Shown piece after piece: positions 1 through 9,683 of a stretch of 64,000 nt of DNA (positions are counted from its first letter, which is position 1; each line of letters starts with the position of its first letter). The stretch comes from Misgurnus anguillicaudatus (Eukaryota; Chordata; Actinopteri; Cypriniformes; Cobitidae): positions 31,377,501 to 31,441,500 of the forward strand of contig NC_073353.2 in NCBI RefSeq assembly GCF_027580225.2, read 5' to 3'. The notes beneath the pieces were generated by a model. That model did no database searches. It was not told where the DNA came from and saw only the letters and a program-made list of their open reading frames with translations. Both the position numbers and the translations under genes were made by a program.

Positions 1-137
1 CACTATCCAACCATTTAGTGCTGAGATCAACTCATTTGCATTTATAAGGACACCCAAAAACTGCACATTTTTGCTCACACCTACAAAGTGGCAATTTAAC
101 ATGCTATAATAAATTATCTATGTGGTATTTTGAGCTA
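1..137 (-). repeat. TTAA-type MITE copy, distal part (split by insertion)
   Basis: Reverse-complement match to the complete copy at 38868-39331, sharing the blocks around 'GCTCACACCTACAAAGTGGC' and 'TTTAGTGC'. The copy resumes at 4378 after the inserted element 138-4377. This non-autonomous family ends in AAAGGGGACAT and is common in teleosts. Confidence 0.7.
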
Positions 138-625
138 CACTCTAAAAACAATTCGTAAAAAAACGGACAAAGTACTGTGTAAATATGAAGGAATTTTCCG
201 TATTTATGTTTTACAGGCATTTATCTGTTTTTTTTTTAAATAACATGTTGCATTATGGGTGCAACAACTCCTGCTGCAATCTTTCACTTTTGCCTCTCTA
301 TCACCATCTCTGTTTGAAACCTAAAATTACAACTTGCTTGCAGAGTTCTTTTCTAACATGGATGATGTTTAACTTCTAAACAAATGCTGTCAGAACAAGA
401 TACAAGTGTTAAACTATTCCAGCATCGTCACATGTGATTTAGTAGACAAATCTTCTTTCTGACGTGACGTGTAAGTCAAATGGATATTTACCACAACATT
501 TATCACATTAAATCTACAGTTTGTGTTTGTTTTAGATTCATTTGAAGTCACCACTATGGTGATTAGTGTTCCCTTTAGTTAGGCTTTTGTCCCTTGCCCT
601 TCACAGAACTGACTTTGCTCTCTTA

Positions 626-1158
626 GGGCTCAGTCACACCAAAAGCGTTTATGGCAGTTGCAGGCGCCTTTTTTGAATGATATTCTATGGGCAGGGCGCG
701 TTTGCGCGCTGTTTATGCGCGCCGAGCGCCTTGCGGTTTTCTGCCGCCTGCCGCGCACGCGTTTTTGAAGGAGCGCTGAGAGCGGAGGAGCGCCTGACGT
801 CATTCGCGTCTTCCATTGTCCAATCGAATGAGGGGAGAGGCGGGCCTTACGTTGTGGCGAGGGAAGTTTACAGTTGCTTTGAAGAACCGGACTCCACTCG
901 CTCACTCTCTCCTGCGTGTTTGTGCTCCTCTTATCCTCAAACAAGGTCAGAGCAAGCGCCCTCTTTTTAAAGTTTCTGCTAATATGACAGTTAACAGCAA
1001 AAGAGCGCTCACGCTTCAATATTTGATTGACAAGACAGCTGACTCGGTGGTTGCTTAGCAATATGAAAAGCCGCGCTGCACTGCTCTTTTTTAAAAAAGG
1101 CAGTGCGTCGCGCCTTGCGTTTGCAAGCGTTTAAAGCGCTTTTGGTGTGACTGAGCCC
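626..1158. mobile_element. PIF/Harbinger-type MITE, 533 bp
   Basis: Terminal inverted repeats GGGCTCAGTCACACCAAAAG ... CTTTTGGTGTGACTGAGCCC are perfect for at least 20 bp. They are flanked by a 3-bp TTA duplication (623-625 and 1159-1161), the classic Harbinger target. The interior is GC-rich (many GCGC), unlike the surrounding AT-rich DNA. Open frames inside it show no recognisable protein. Confidence 0.85.
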
Positions 1159-1558
1159 TTAGCATTGCAACAGTGTCTTTGCTTGTAGCAATTACAACTT
1201 GTTTGTTGCTTGAGGAAGGAGAATTGTCTATGTTGTTGTAAAAGCTTAGTTGTTTTTATGTTATGCTGCCTAACATTTAAATATGAAATGATAAAATAAG
1301 AATTTAATGAACTGAAATGTATAAGAGTGACACTCTATGCTGATCTAAAACACACTGTATTGAATAAGATGGCTGAAAAAGTGTCAGCTGTGGTTTTTGC
1401 TTCAGAGATATCAACACTTTGGATACAAATCTCAACAATGGTGAGAGTAAATGTTAAGAAAGTTTTCTGTCCTGGTACCCAGCATGCATTGTGGCATGAA
1501 GCTTTGTTGTTGATTGTCACCATTGTTGCGTTTCATAGGCAGATTGAAGTGTCACTAA

Positions 1559-2303
1559 TGTCACGGTCTTGTCAGACATCTGTGCTAGATGTTGGTCTGA
1601 GTGCATCTGACAGGACCGTGGCAGTATCATGTTCTGTGTGGGCGCATGTGGAATCACATGGTGTGTGTGGCTTCCACATGTTCCCGGTGTCTTGTTGCTG
1701 TCGTGATCTTGCCAGACCTTAGTATAAGTTCAGGTCTATGTTAGAGGGCAAGATCCCGACAGCATTGTGTCTACATGGGAACACGTGTGTTTCACATTAT
1801 GTCTGTGTAACACGTGTTCCCAGTGTTTTGTGGCTGTCATAGTCTTGCCTGACCCTGGTTATTATCCAGGTGGTATGTTGGAGGGCAAGACTATGGCAGC
1901 ATGGTGTTTATGTGGAAATACGTGTTGTTTCACATCATGTATGTGTAACACGTGTTCCCAGTGTCTTGTCACTTTCACCCTACTCCCTTATGTACTCGTG
2001 TCTTACGTGATTAATTATGTTCACCTGTTCCCCATTGATGTGGTGTCTTTATAATGCCCTCTCATTCTCCGTCTTGTGCGCGTACGTTGTTGTGAATACA
2101 GTGTTCATGTTCTCTGTGACCTGTTTCAGTTATTCCCGTGTTTCTGTTTGTGTTTCATCACAGTGTTTTTTGTTATTCCTTGTTTTACCCCCTCGTGGGT
2201 GTTTTTGTTATATTTAATAAATTCAAAGTTATATTTTTATACATCCTTCGCGTTTGGGTTCGTCCTTTGTTTTCCACTTCCCGGTATAGAACCGGTCGTG
2301 ACA
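1559..2303 (+). mobile_element. 5' LTR of non-autonomous LTR retrotransposon
   Basis: 745 bp, TGTCACGGTC ... GTCGTGACA, nearly identical to the 3' LTR at 3465-4209. It contains inverted blocks around GGTCTTG...CAAGATC and a stretch ending with AATAAA-like sequence near 2215. The 5-bp target duplication ACTAA precedes it (1554-1558). Confidence 0.9.
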
Positions 2304-2335
2304 TAACGTACGCGCCAATACAGAACCCAGCGAGG

Positions 2336-3406
2336 ATGTTTGCCGGTAGCCGCCTGGCGATACGGGGAAGGAGTTCCCGTCCCGCATACGAGTCGGGTTA
2401 CGAGTTCTATGACCCACTCGTATGCGGACCCGAAGTGAATGCCAGGCGGCGACCAACCGGACCTGTTGGATCTCGCCTGACTCCATCCAGCCCGAGGGGC
2501 ATTAGGACCGGGGCGATCAGGCTGGAGATGTCATCTTCCGTCTCCCCGACGCCGGAGATCATTTCTGTGTCCGGTTCCCATCCTGCACTCCCTGCCTCTG
2601 GACGGAGGAAGAAGAGGAGGAAGAGGGCTTTGGAACCGGTGCAGCCGGAGACTCGTCACCCGCCGGTGCAGCCGGAGACTCGTCACCCGCCGGTGCAGCC
2701 GGAGACTCGTCACCCGCCGGTGCAGCCGGGGACACGTCACCCGCCGGTGCAGCCGGGGACACGTCACCCGCCGGTGCAGCCGGAGACTCGTCACCCGCCG
2801 GTGCAGCCGGAGACTCGTCACCCGCCGGTGCAGCCGGAGACTCGTCACCCGCCGGTGCAGCCGGGGACACGTCACCCGCCGGTGCAGCCGGAGACTCGTC
2901 ACCCGCCGGTGCAGCCGGAGACACGTCACCCGCCGGTGCAGCCGGAGACTCGTCACCCGCCGGTGCAGCCGGAGACTCGTCACCCGCCGGTGCAGCCGGA
3001 GACTCGTCACCCGCCGGTGCAGCCGGAGACACGTCACCCGCCGGTGCAGCCGGAGACACGTCACCCGCCGGTGCAGCCGGAGACACGTCACCCGCCGGTG
3101 CAGCCGGAGACACGTCACCCGCCGGTGCAGCCGAGGACACGTCAGCCACCGGTGCAGCCGCCTGCGCAGCCGCAGGCGCAACCCGGGATACGTCACCCTT
3201 CAACTTTTCCTTTGAACTTTGGGACTCAGTTTTTGCATTCTGGACATTTTGTTTCCCCTTTTAGTGCCCCACCACCCCTTCATGATGTGTTATTTTTGCT
3301 AAACCATCCCAACCCATTTGTTACCTATGTTTGTCTCCCATTGATGTTTGTTGTTGTGATTTCTTGGGTGTTGTCTGTTGTGCAGTCTCTCGTTCCTCGT
3401 GTTTAA
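2336..3406 (+). CDS. Internal ORF of LTR element with 9-residue Pro-rich tandem repeats
   Basis: The frame is open from within the 5' LTR; the first ATG in the interior is at 2336, giving about 356 residues. The N-terminal part (about 100 residues) is Arg/Ser/Gly-rich and ends in a basic RRKKRRKRA stretch. Then come 19 copies of a VQPETRHPP unit (E sometimes G or R) and a hydrophobic C-terminal tail that reaches the region before the 3' LTR. Its position suggests a gag-derived or newly evolved ORF, but no zinc knuckle, capsid or protease motif is visible, so the function is unknown. The repeat length is a multiple of three, so the opposite strand is also open (AAPAGDVSP periodicity). Openness alone is therefore weak evidence of coding. 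Confidence 0.5.
   Translation: MFAGSRLAIRGRSSRPAYESGYEFYDPLVCGPEVNARRRPTGPVGSRLTPSSPRGIRTGAIRLEMSSSVSPTPEIISVSGSHPALPASGRRKKRRKRALEPVQPETRHPPVQPETRHPPVQPETRHPPVQPGTRHPPVQPGTRHPPVQPETRHPPVQPETRHPPVQPETRHPPVQPGTRHPPVQPETRHPPVQPETRHPPVQPETRHPPVQPETRHPPVQPETRHPPVQPETRHPPVQPETRHPPVQPETRHPPVQPETRHPPVQPRTRQPPVQPPAQPQAQPGIRHPSTFPLNFGTQFLHSGHFVSPFSAPPPLHDVLFLLNHPNPFVTYVCLPLMFVVVISWVLSVVQSLVPRV
2639..3151. repeat. 27-bp minisatellite, 19 units
   Basis: Unit GTGCAGCCGGAGACTCGTCA plus CCCGCCG, repeated 19 times in register. Variants are GAGACTC/GGGACAC/GAGACAC, and the last unit is diverged. Variant units recur in runs, which fits recent unequal exchange or replication slippage. Confidence 0.95.
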
Positions 3407-3450
3407 TGTCTTTGTTTGTTTGTTGTTTGTGACGTCTTGTATCCGTCTTT

Positions 3451-3464
3451 GAAGAAGGGGGTAC
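3451..3464 (+). other. Polypurine tract before 3' LTR
   Basis: GAAGAAGGGGGTAC lies immediately 5' of the 3' LTR start TGTCACGG. This is the expected position and composition for the plus-strand primer of an LTR retrotransposon. Confidence 0.7.
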
Positions 3465-4209
3465 TGTCACGGTCTTGTCAGACATCTGTGCTAGATGTTG
3501 ATCTGAGTGCATCTGACAGGACCGTGGCAGTATCATGTTCTGTGTGGGCGCATGTGGAATCACATGGTGTGTGTGGCTTCCGCATGTTCCCGGTGTCTTG
3601 TTGCTGTCGTGATCTTGCCAGACCTTAGTATAAGTTTAGGTCTATGTTAGAGGGCAAGATCCCGACAGCATTGTGTCTACATGGGAACACGTGTGTTTCA
3701 CATTATGTCTGTGTAACACGTGTTCCCAGTGTTTTGTGGCTGTCATAGTCTTGCCTGACCCTGGTTATTATCCAGGTGGTATGTTGGAGGGCAAGACTAT
3801 GGCAGCATGGTGTTTATGTGGGAATACGTGTTGTTTCACATCATGTATGTGTAACACGTGTTCCCAGTGTCTTGTCACTTTCACCCTACTCCCTTATGTA
3901 CTCGTGTCTTACGTGATTAATTATGTTCACCTGTTCCCCATTGATGTGGTGTCTTTATAATGCCCTCTCGTTCTCCGTCTTGTGCGCGTACGTTGTTGTG
4001 AATTCAGTGTTCATGTTCTCTGTGACCTGTTTCAGTTATTCCCGTGTTTCTGTTTGTGTTTCATCACAGTGGTTTTTGTTATTACATGTTTTAACCCCAC
4101 GGGGGTGCTTTTTTTATATTTAATAAATTAAAAATTATATTTTTATAAATACTTAGCGTTTGGGTTAGTACTTTGTTTTACAAATCCCGGTATAGAACCG
4201 GTCGTGACA
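3465..4209 (+). mobile_element. 3' LTR of non-autonomous LTR retrotransposon
   Basis: 745 bp, same length as the 5' LTR. Most differences are single bases, concentrated in the last 150 bp (for example TACATGTTTTAACCCC in place of TTCCTTGTTTTACCCC). The ACTAA duplication follows at 4210-4214. Confidence 0.9.
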
Positions 4210-4377
4210 ACTAAAGGTTAGGGAAAATGTTCTGTAAATCTACGGACAGTGTTCTATAAATCTACAGAATGTTCAGTTTTTGAATAAACGGAAATGTCTG
4301 TAAACATAACGGAAAAGGTACCGGTAATTTTCTGCCAGGACATTATCCGTTTTTTTACGGATTATTTTTTTAGAGTG

Positions 4378-4448
4378 TAGAACTTCAAATACATACTCTG
4401 GGGACACAAACGTTTTATTTTACATCTTAAATAAGGTCTTGTGAAATG
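4378..4448 (-). repeat. TTAA-type MITE copy, proximal part
   Basis: Continuation of the copy at 1-137. It ends near GTCTTGTGAAATG, where the family's terminal GTCCCC would be expected but a different repeat begins, so this terminus is lost or truncated. Confidence 0.55.
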
Positions 4449-4610
4449 ACCCAACTTCCAACGATCCAATCAATTCTCGATGAACAAATTCAAGTCCCGC
4501 CCCACCCTTTCTTCTCATTTCAGAAGCTGCTTTACTCGGATATACGTCACCATGGGGAAAATAAGACCTGTGCCACTTCTGTTTTATTGTGACTTTAGGA
4601 TTTTCTGAAC
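4449..4610. repeat. Dispersed repeat (GATCCAATC...CTCGATGRACAAATTC family)
   Basis: Matches 60847-60990 in the same orientation. Shared blocks include TCTCGATGRACAAATTCAA, CTTACTCGGATAYACGTCACCA and TTCYGTTTYAT. No terminal repeats were resolved. Open frames here are not conserved between the copies. Confidence 0.55.
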
Positions 4611-4887
4611 TGAATACGCTTTCAATTAGGCCTAGAACAAAACCACTGTCTAGATTAATGCTTAGCAATACCCACACCACCCAGGCTCGTGGAAATTATG
4701 TGCCTAGTACAATATTGCCTGGAACAGCAACACCTTACATTATAGATGTAGTCTGCTTAAAATGACCTGTGATGTAGCCTGGAGGCACAGTGTTGATGTC
4801 CTCTGGCTGCGTTATAATATGCAACCTTTCAGTTATCTGGCCTGAAGAAATGCTAGTGTACACAATTGAGTGTGCTGTGTTTTGCAG

Positions 4888-4950
4888 GTGAGCATTGACC
4901 TCTCTGAGCACAGATTCGTGTCAGTTGGTGCGTGGGTTTGCGAGGACGTA
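4888..4950 (+). pseudogene. cps1: cps1 remnant: possible exon upstream of linker (DLSE block)
   Basis: Starts after a good acceptor (TTTTGCAG|GTG). It reads VSIDLSEHRFVSVGAWVCED, resembling the conserved 'LRKELSEP..TRIYA.A.A.ED' segment that precedes the second synthetase domain. No clear donor follows. Similarity is modest; position and order are the main support. Confidence 0.35.
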
Positions 4951-5280
4951 TTTTTCTGTCTGTCGTCTCTTTCCCGTCTCGCACGTCTACTGTCCCATGC
5001 TGGTTTTAATAGTTTCTTGCAATCTTTGTGTCATCAGTGCTGCGGGGGAGTCAAAAATCTGCTCCTTGTTTACATACTGACGTCTTGCTTTCTACATCAT
5101 CAGAACAATGCATATTGAACTTTCAATCTAGTGTATTGTTTTTTGCATTTATGGAAATCGAAAGGTTTTACAAAAGTTTTGAACATTTGAATTGTTTTAC
5201 TGTACATTCTTGAAATATTTTGGAAAAATATAATAGTTTTGATACAGCTTTTGATCTTTGTCCAAATGTAAAAATAAGCT

Positions 5281-5948
5281 TTAAGGCGATACTCCAGCTA
5301 ACTATTAAAATTACCTCATGATTTACTCACCCTAAAGCAATCCGAGATACATATGTCCATCAGACGAACACATTTGGAGTTATTTTAGTAAATGTCCTTG
5401 CTCTTCTCAACTTTATAATGGTAGAAAACAGGGATCAGGGAACCACTACTGACTTGGAAGCACAAAAAGTTCATCCATCCTTTGCAGAAGTAATCCACAC
5501 AGCTCCAATGGGTTAATAAAGGTCTTTTGCAGATAATCGATGCGATTTTGTAAGAAAATGTTTATTTTAAACTACATAAACTAAAACTAGTTTCCAGTAA
5601 TGAAGCCAACCAACTCTCAACACTCTCGTGAAGTCCAAGACGGTGTCGTTACCATAAGTTAGTTATTACAGTTTATAAAGTTTAAAATATGATTTTTTTT
5701 TTTTTACAAAATCCCATCGATTACATGCAGAAGACCTTTATTAACCCATTGGAGCTGTGTGAAGGATGAGTGCACTTTTTTAGGGTTTAAAGACAGAAGT
5801 TGTCTCCTGATCCCTGTTTTCCACCATTATAAGCTTGGACTAGTAAGAACATGAGCTTGTCTAAAAGATGATGGACATGTATCTTGAATTGGTGTAGGGT
5901 AAGTAAATCATGGGTTAATTTTGATATTTGGCTGGAATATCCCTTTAA
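5281..5948. mobile_element. TTAA-flanked foldback MITE, 668 bp
   Basis: Starts TTAAGGCGATACTCCAGC and ends GGCTGGAATATCCCTTTAA. The two halves are inverted copies (for example CATGATTTACTCACCCTA against TAGGGTAAGTAAATCATG, and ATCCCATCGAT... near the centre). It belongs to the TTAA MITE group whose ends resemble GGGATAGTTCACC. Confidence 0.8.
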
Positions 5949-6170
5949 AGAGCAACTATTGTCCGATTCACGGTTTTACTTTTTCTTTGGTGTGTAAGTG
6001 TGTGTAAGTACATGTTAACGATATGCAAAAGATACAAACCACTAAACAACTACACAGGTTATCATTTCCAACGTAAATCTCTTTTCTTGGACTACAACAA
6101 ACACATGGATTGTAGGCAACAGTTTACTTCCTGGGCCTGTTTAAGCATCTTTAGCAACTGAACTCTTTGT
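5949..6170 (+). repeat. Dispersed TE fragment (family also at 27.5 and 35.3 kb)
   Basis: Block starting GCAACTATTGTCCGATTCAC and containing CTTTGGTGTGTAA and ACTACAACAAACACA. It matches 27830-28050 in reverse and the ends of 35308-35958. Only one side of the element is present. Confidence 0.6.
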
Positions 6171-6441
6171 AGAGGGTTTTTCTGTGTTTGCTAGAAATTT
6201 AACTCACTTTATGATCAAATGTCCATGGTTTGCTATTTATCATTAAAAAACAAAAACATTTCCTCTAATGATGTTGCATGTATTTAACAAACACTTAAAA
6301 ACGAGCTCAAAAAACTATTTAATCAAGCAGTAAAAGTAAATTAGTTAACCGTCTTGTACTTTCTGGGTCAGTGCATTTGTGTCATGTTACATTCCTCAAT
6401 GTTCTTTCACCCTTAGCCCCTCAGTGCCAAGGCATTTGCAG

Positions 6442-6546
6442 TTAAAAGCCGAAAGGGGTGGCTTTTCAGATCGGCGGGTTGGCCGGGCTCCCAGCATCTC
6501 TGAGGGAGAGGCCCGAGCGTTCAGGATCAGGCCTTGGGTCAAGCAG
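6442..6546 (+). pseudogene. cps1: cps1 exon remnant: interdomain linker ending PWVKQ
   Basis: 105 bp, 35 codons without a stop, between acceptor TTTGCAG|TTA and donor CAG|GTTCGC (second base of the donor correct, extended consensus weak). The residues GFSDRRVGR...EARAFRIRPWVKQ align with the CPS1 linker 'GFSDKQISK...TRELR...HPWVKQ'. Length and both phases fit direct joining to the next block. Confidence 0.75.
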
Positions 6547-6648
6547 GTTCGCAGCCATCGGCAGAAATGTCCTGTCACCTTCTATGATTGAGAACCAGTG
6601 GTCATAAAGACCTTTGCTTCATGATAATGGCTTTCTCGCTCATGTCAG

Positions 6649-6714
6649 ATTGATGCACTTGCTGCCGAATACCCCGCGGTCAACAACTATTTGTTTTGCA
6701 CTTGCTGCGGTCAG
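6649..6714 (+). pseudogene. cps1: cps1 exon remnant: IDALAAEYPAVNNYL
   Basis: 66 bp, 22 codons. Acceptor TGTCAG|ATT, donor CAG|GTTAGT. IDALAAEYPAVNNYLFCTC aligns with the CPS1 segment 'ID.LAAEYPSVTNYLYVTYNGQ' at the start of the second synthetase unit. The end ...CCGQ keeps the GQ just before the next exon. Confidence 0.85.
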
Positions 6715-7093
6715 GTTAGTTATTCTGTCCTTACTAATGTAGGTCTCTGGCGGCTGAAGCAAAGGCAATTTTTCCTGCTTGTTTCTTTGTGTAGCATTTT
6801 TTACAACAGCACAATTTTTCCTTTTATGAATGTAGAGTTTAGGAGAAACATCTGGAAAGCATGCTTACTAATATGCTTACTGCATACTAATTTCCTGTTT
6901 GTATTTTAATAAAGAGACTGAGAAATAATTATATACGGTCACTATACCATTGCAAAAACAACAAATCTAATGGTGGCATTGCACAATACTTTATTGTGAT
7001 AACTGGTTGCCTGTACATTATCCCACTTATTACACGGCTATTTACCTCATAAGTAAGGTAAGCAACATTAAATATTGATTTAAAATATTTTAT

Positions 7094-8310
7094 CACTGCG
7101 AAAAATTACCTTCTTACTTAGTATTTTTGTCTTGTTTTCAGTAAAAATATCTAAAAATTCTTCAATTAAGATTTTTTGATTTTTTATTAGAAAAAAAACT
7201 TTGGAATATAAGTTTAGTTTTTCGACGAAAAATGTAAAATGTAAGTGAATTTGTGCTTAAAACAAGCAAACAAAACTGCCAATTTGAATAAGAAAAATTT
7301 TCTTGAAATACCATAAGTTTACTTTTTTTTATAAACACATGGCAAAAAATGATTTTCAAGAAAAAATATTTTTTTTCTCTTGTTTTTAGACCAAAAATAT
7401 CAAACTTAAAAAAAATCTGCCAATGGGGTAAGCACATTTTTCTTGAATTTTTCTTGAATTTAGTGTTTAAGAAAAATTTTCAAGATTTTTTTTGCTTACC
7501 CCATTGACAGATTTTTTTGGCTTGTTTTATGCACAGTCACTTAAATTTGATATTTTTGGTCTAAAAACTAGACTTATTTTCTTGGGTCGTTTTGAAGAAA
7601 AAGCATCTTAATTTAAGAATTTTTTGATATTTTTACTGAAAACAAGACAAAAATACTAAGAATTATTTTTCTTGAAAATCGTTTTTTGCAGTGCACTTAC
7701 TGTAATTCAAGAATTTTTTTTTAAAATAAAAATTATTTTTTTGCTTGTTTTAAGCACAAATTCGCTTACATTTTTTTTTTAAACTAGACTTATTTAGGTA
7801 ATTTTGCTCATCAAGAAAATACATCTTAATTTAAGAATTTTTCGATATTTTTACTAAAAACAATACAAAAATACTAAGTAAAAAAGTATTTTTTTGCATT
7901 GTAGTTGCAAAAAAAAATTTCTTAGTATTTTTGTCATGTTTTCAGTAAAAATATCTAAAAATTCTTAAATTAAGATGCCTTTTCTTGATGAGCAAAACGA
8001 CCCAAGAAAATAATTCTAGTTTTTAGACTAACAATATAAAATTTAAGTGATTTTGTGCATAAAAGAATCAAAAAATCTGCCAAAGGGGTAAGCAATTTTT
8101 TCTTGAATTTTTCTTGAATTTAGTGTTTAAGAAAAATGTTCAAGATGTTTTTTGCTTACCCCATTGGCAGATTTTTCTGCTTGTTTTATGCACATAATCA
8201 CTTAAATTTGATATTTTTGGTCTAAAAACTAGACTTATTTTCTTAGATATTTTTACTGAAAACAAGACAAAAATACAAATATTTTTTTCTTGAAAATCAG
8301 TTTTTGCAGT
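7094..8310. repeat. Cluster of foldback elements (TIR CACTGCAAAAA)
   Basis: At least two palindromic units, 7094-7693 and about 7901-8310, plus a fragment between them. Each unit has inverted blocks such as CTTAGTATTTTTGTCTTGTT and AACAAGACAAAAATACTAAG, and a central GGGGTAAGCA/TGCTTACCCC pair. Ends read CACTGCGAAAAA ... TTTTTGCAGTG. Open frames in this AT-rich DNA are not credible genes. Confidence 0.75.
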
Positions 8311-8311
8311 T

Positions 8312-8960
8312 TATTTGCTTTGTACATTTTTAACAAATGCAGACCTTCCGCAAGGAAAACCATTTACTTTTGATTTCAAGATAAGACGTTCAAATGTCAC
8401 AAACACATTATTTGGTTTAATTATTTGTAAATATAATTTTATATGTGTTATTAAAAGACATATAATTTTTGTGTAATATTAAACTGTACCTGTCAAAAGG
8501 ATTGGCAGCATCCGGGTTACCGTCTGTTATTAATATATCTTTTTTTTTGGGGCCATTTTTGCCTTTATTTGATACACTATAGTATATTTAAGGAGACTAC
8601 AGGAAAGTACAAGGTGGAGAGAGGGGTATGGGATCAGCAAAGGACCAAACTTGGGTAGCGAACTTGAGTAGCCAGAAGTGTGTCTACACCATATGTCGGA
8701 GCACTGTCTGCTACACCATTGGCTCCGATAGCACATTGTCCTGATAAATAAACAAAAAAATAAACTGTTATTAGTTTTGAGCAAATGTCACGACTGGCCA
8801 ATCAGAATTAAACATTCCAACGAGCTGTGTAATAATAATATGTAACATTTCTAATGTGAAGTAAATGAACAAATACAAGAAATAAAGTGTAAAAACAGTA
8901 TTATTATTGCAGTGATGATCTGAGCTTGAGGTGTAAGTGTAAATTTTGTTTTGTTTCTTC
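8312..8960. other. No gene recognised
   Basis: AT-rich intronic sequence with short homopolymer runs. No repeat end, RNA or conserved frame could be supported. Confidence 0.4.
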
Positions 8961-8967
8961 TCAACAG

Positions 8968-9035
8968 GAGTGTGATCTGGATTTTAAGGATCATGGTTTA
9001 ATGCTTATGGGCTGTATGTGGTCTCTATCACATTG
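8968..9035 (+). pseudogene. cps1: cps1 exon remnant with 4-nt insertion in ATP-site motif
   Basis: Acceptor CAACAG|GAG, donor ATTG|GTAAG. ECDLDFKDHGLMLMGC aligns with 'EHDVNFDDHGMMVLGC'. The functional protein continues GPYHIG. Here the DNA reads GGCTGT, then ATGT (9016-9019), then GGTCTCTATCACATTG. Skipping the four bases gives G-L-Y-H-I-G, so they are an insertion that breaks the frame. Confidence 0.85.
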
Positions 9036-9203
9036 GTAAGCTCCAGTCTAGATTCCCCAGCAGTGCATTTTCCTTACATTTATTTTAACCTAAGCGTCCT
9101 CAGATCCTCAATTCGCACCCATTTCTGTATCATCTTCATTAGTTTTAATGAGCAATTAGTGCAGGAGTGGGTCAGGGCAGCGTTGTGCTCTGTTCCTCCA
9201 CAG

Positions 9204-9378
9204 ACAGCAGTTTGACTGGTGTGCTGTGTCAAGCGTCAGTGCTCTCAGACAGATGGCCATGCGCTTATTGGTGGTGAACCGTAACCCGGAGACGGTCAGC
9301 ACGGACTTTGATGAGCGTGACCGTCTGTACATCGAGGATTTAACCCTAGAGCGCATCCTGGACATCACACAGCAGGAG
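9204..9378 (+). pseudogene. cps1: cps1 exon remnant: FDWCAVSS...[11 protein letters not shown] block (best conserved)
   Basis: 175 bp between TCCACAG|ACAG and CAGGAG|GTGAGA. It encodes [15 protein letters not shown], then [20 protein letters not shown] and [15 protein letters not shown]. These closely follow CPS1 '[15 protein letters not shown]', '[29 protein letters not shown]'. The SSVE just before FDW is reduced to an AGCAG remnant, implying loss of about 7 nt. With the +4 in the previous exon this gives a net in-frame change. There is also one extra residue in VSSVSAL. Confidence 0.9.
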
Positions 9379-9514
9379 GTGAGAGGTCAAAGTTCAGTCC
9401 ATACACCTGGTGCTTTTGAATAACTGAAGGGTTTTATTCACTTTTTATGTTTGACAAGGACATCCTTATAAAATGCCTGTAAAATTTTGCTGTGCAAATG
9501 TATTCTTTGTACTA

Positions 9515-9640
9515 TAAAGGTTTAAAATGCCTGATATATGTGTGCATGTTTTCCCCTCACGTGGCACAGATCGGATATGACCCACGAACATGTAAGCAGG
9601 AAAAGAATGCAAAGATTCCCATATTCTCCAACTGGTTTCA
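9515..9640 (+). pseudogene. cps1: cps1 exon remnant: CIISVGGQIPNN region (weak)
   Basis: Open in frame. CMFSPHVAQIGYD...NAKIP aligns with 'CIISVGGQIPNN...GVKIM'. QI and KI have exactly the same 13-residue spacing as in CPS1. It lies directly after the preceding exon in the correct order. Splice sites are not clear. Identity is low, so this rests on spacing and position. Confidence 0.45.
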
Positions 9641-9683
9641 GGCCTCATTCATTCGTAGAAATAAATCTGATATGAATGGGAAA

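Larger units (their letters stand above)
1559..4209 (+). mobile_element. Non-autonomous LTR retrotransposon (2.65 kb, TSD ACTAA)
   Basis: Two 745-bp LTRs flank a 1.16-kb interior and are bounded by ACTAA duplications (1554-1558 and 4210-4214). LTRs start TG and end CA. A purine-rich tract lies just before the 3' LTR. The interior holds one long open frame with a Pro-rich repeat. I see no protease, reverse transcriptase, RNase H or integrase motif, so it must depend on an autonomous relative (LARD/TRIM-like). The near-identity of the LTRs suggests recent insertion. A solo LTR of a related family sits at 11133-11754. Confidence 0.88.
138..4377. mobile_element. TA-flanked TIR DNA element (composite, 4.2 kb)
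   Basis: The left end reads TA|CACTCTAAAAACAATTCGT and the right end, read in reverse, TA|CACTCTAAAAAAATAATCCG. Similarity continues inward through an 'AAAAAAACGGA' block and further ACGGA-rich subterminal sequence. The TA duplication (136-137 and 4378-4379) is supported because removing the element rejoins a MITE that is intact at 38.9 kb. No transposase is visible, so it is non-autonomous. Its size comes from later insertions: a Harbinger MITE (626-1158) and an LTR element (1559-4209). Confidence 0.7.

Noticed and set aside
630..1061. Overlapping frames on both strands in a GC-rich block
   Set aside because: They lie wholly within the Harbinger MITE; the GC-rich interior is poor in stops and no protein motif is visible.
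1767..2217. Cys-rich frames repeated at 1767-2217 and 3673-4123
   Set aside because: Duplicated only because they lie within the two LTRs; the frames run across LTR control sequence with no recognisable motif.
2639..3151. Regular repeat array that might suggest CRISPR
   Set aside because: The repeats are contiguous without spacers, lie in a eukaryotic LTR element and have no cas genes nearby.
2559..3203. Long minus-strand frames made of AAPAGDVSP or LRLHRRVTC repeats
   Set aside because: They are the other readings of the 27-bp minisatellite. A unit length divisible by three keeps all frames open, so length is not evidence of coding.
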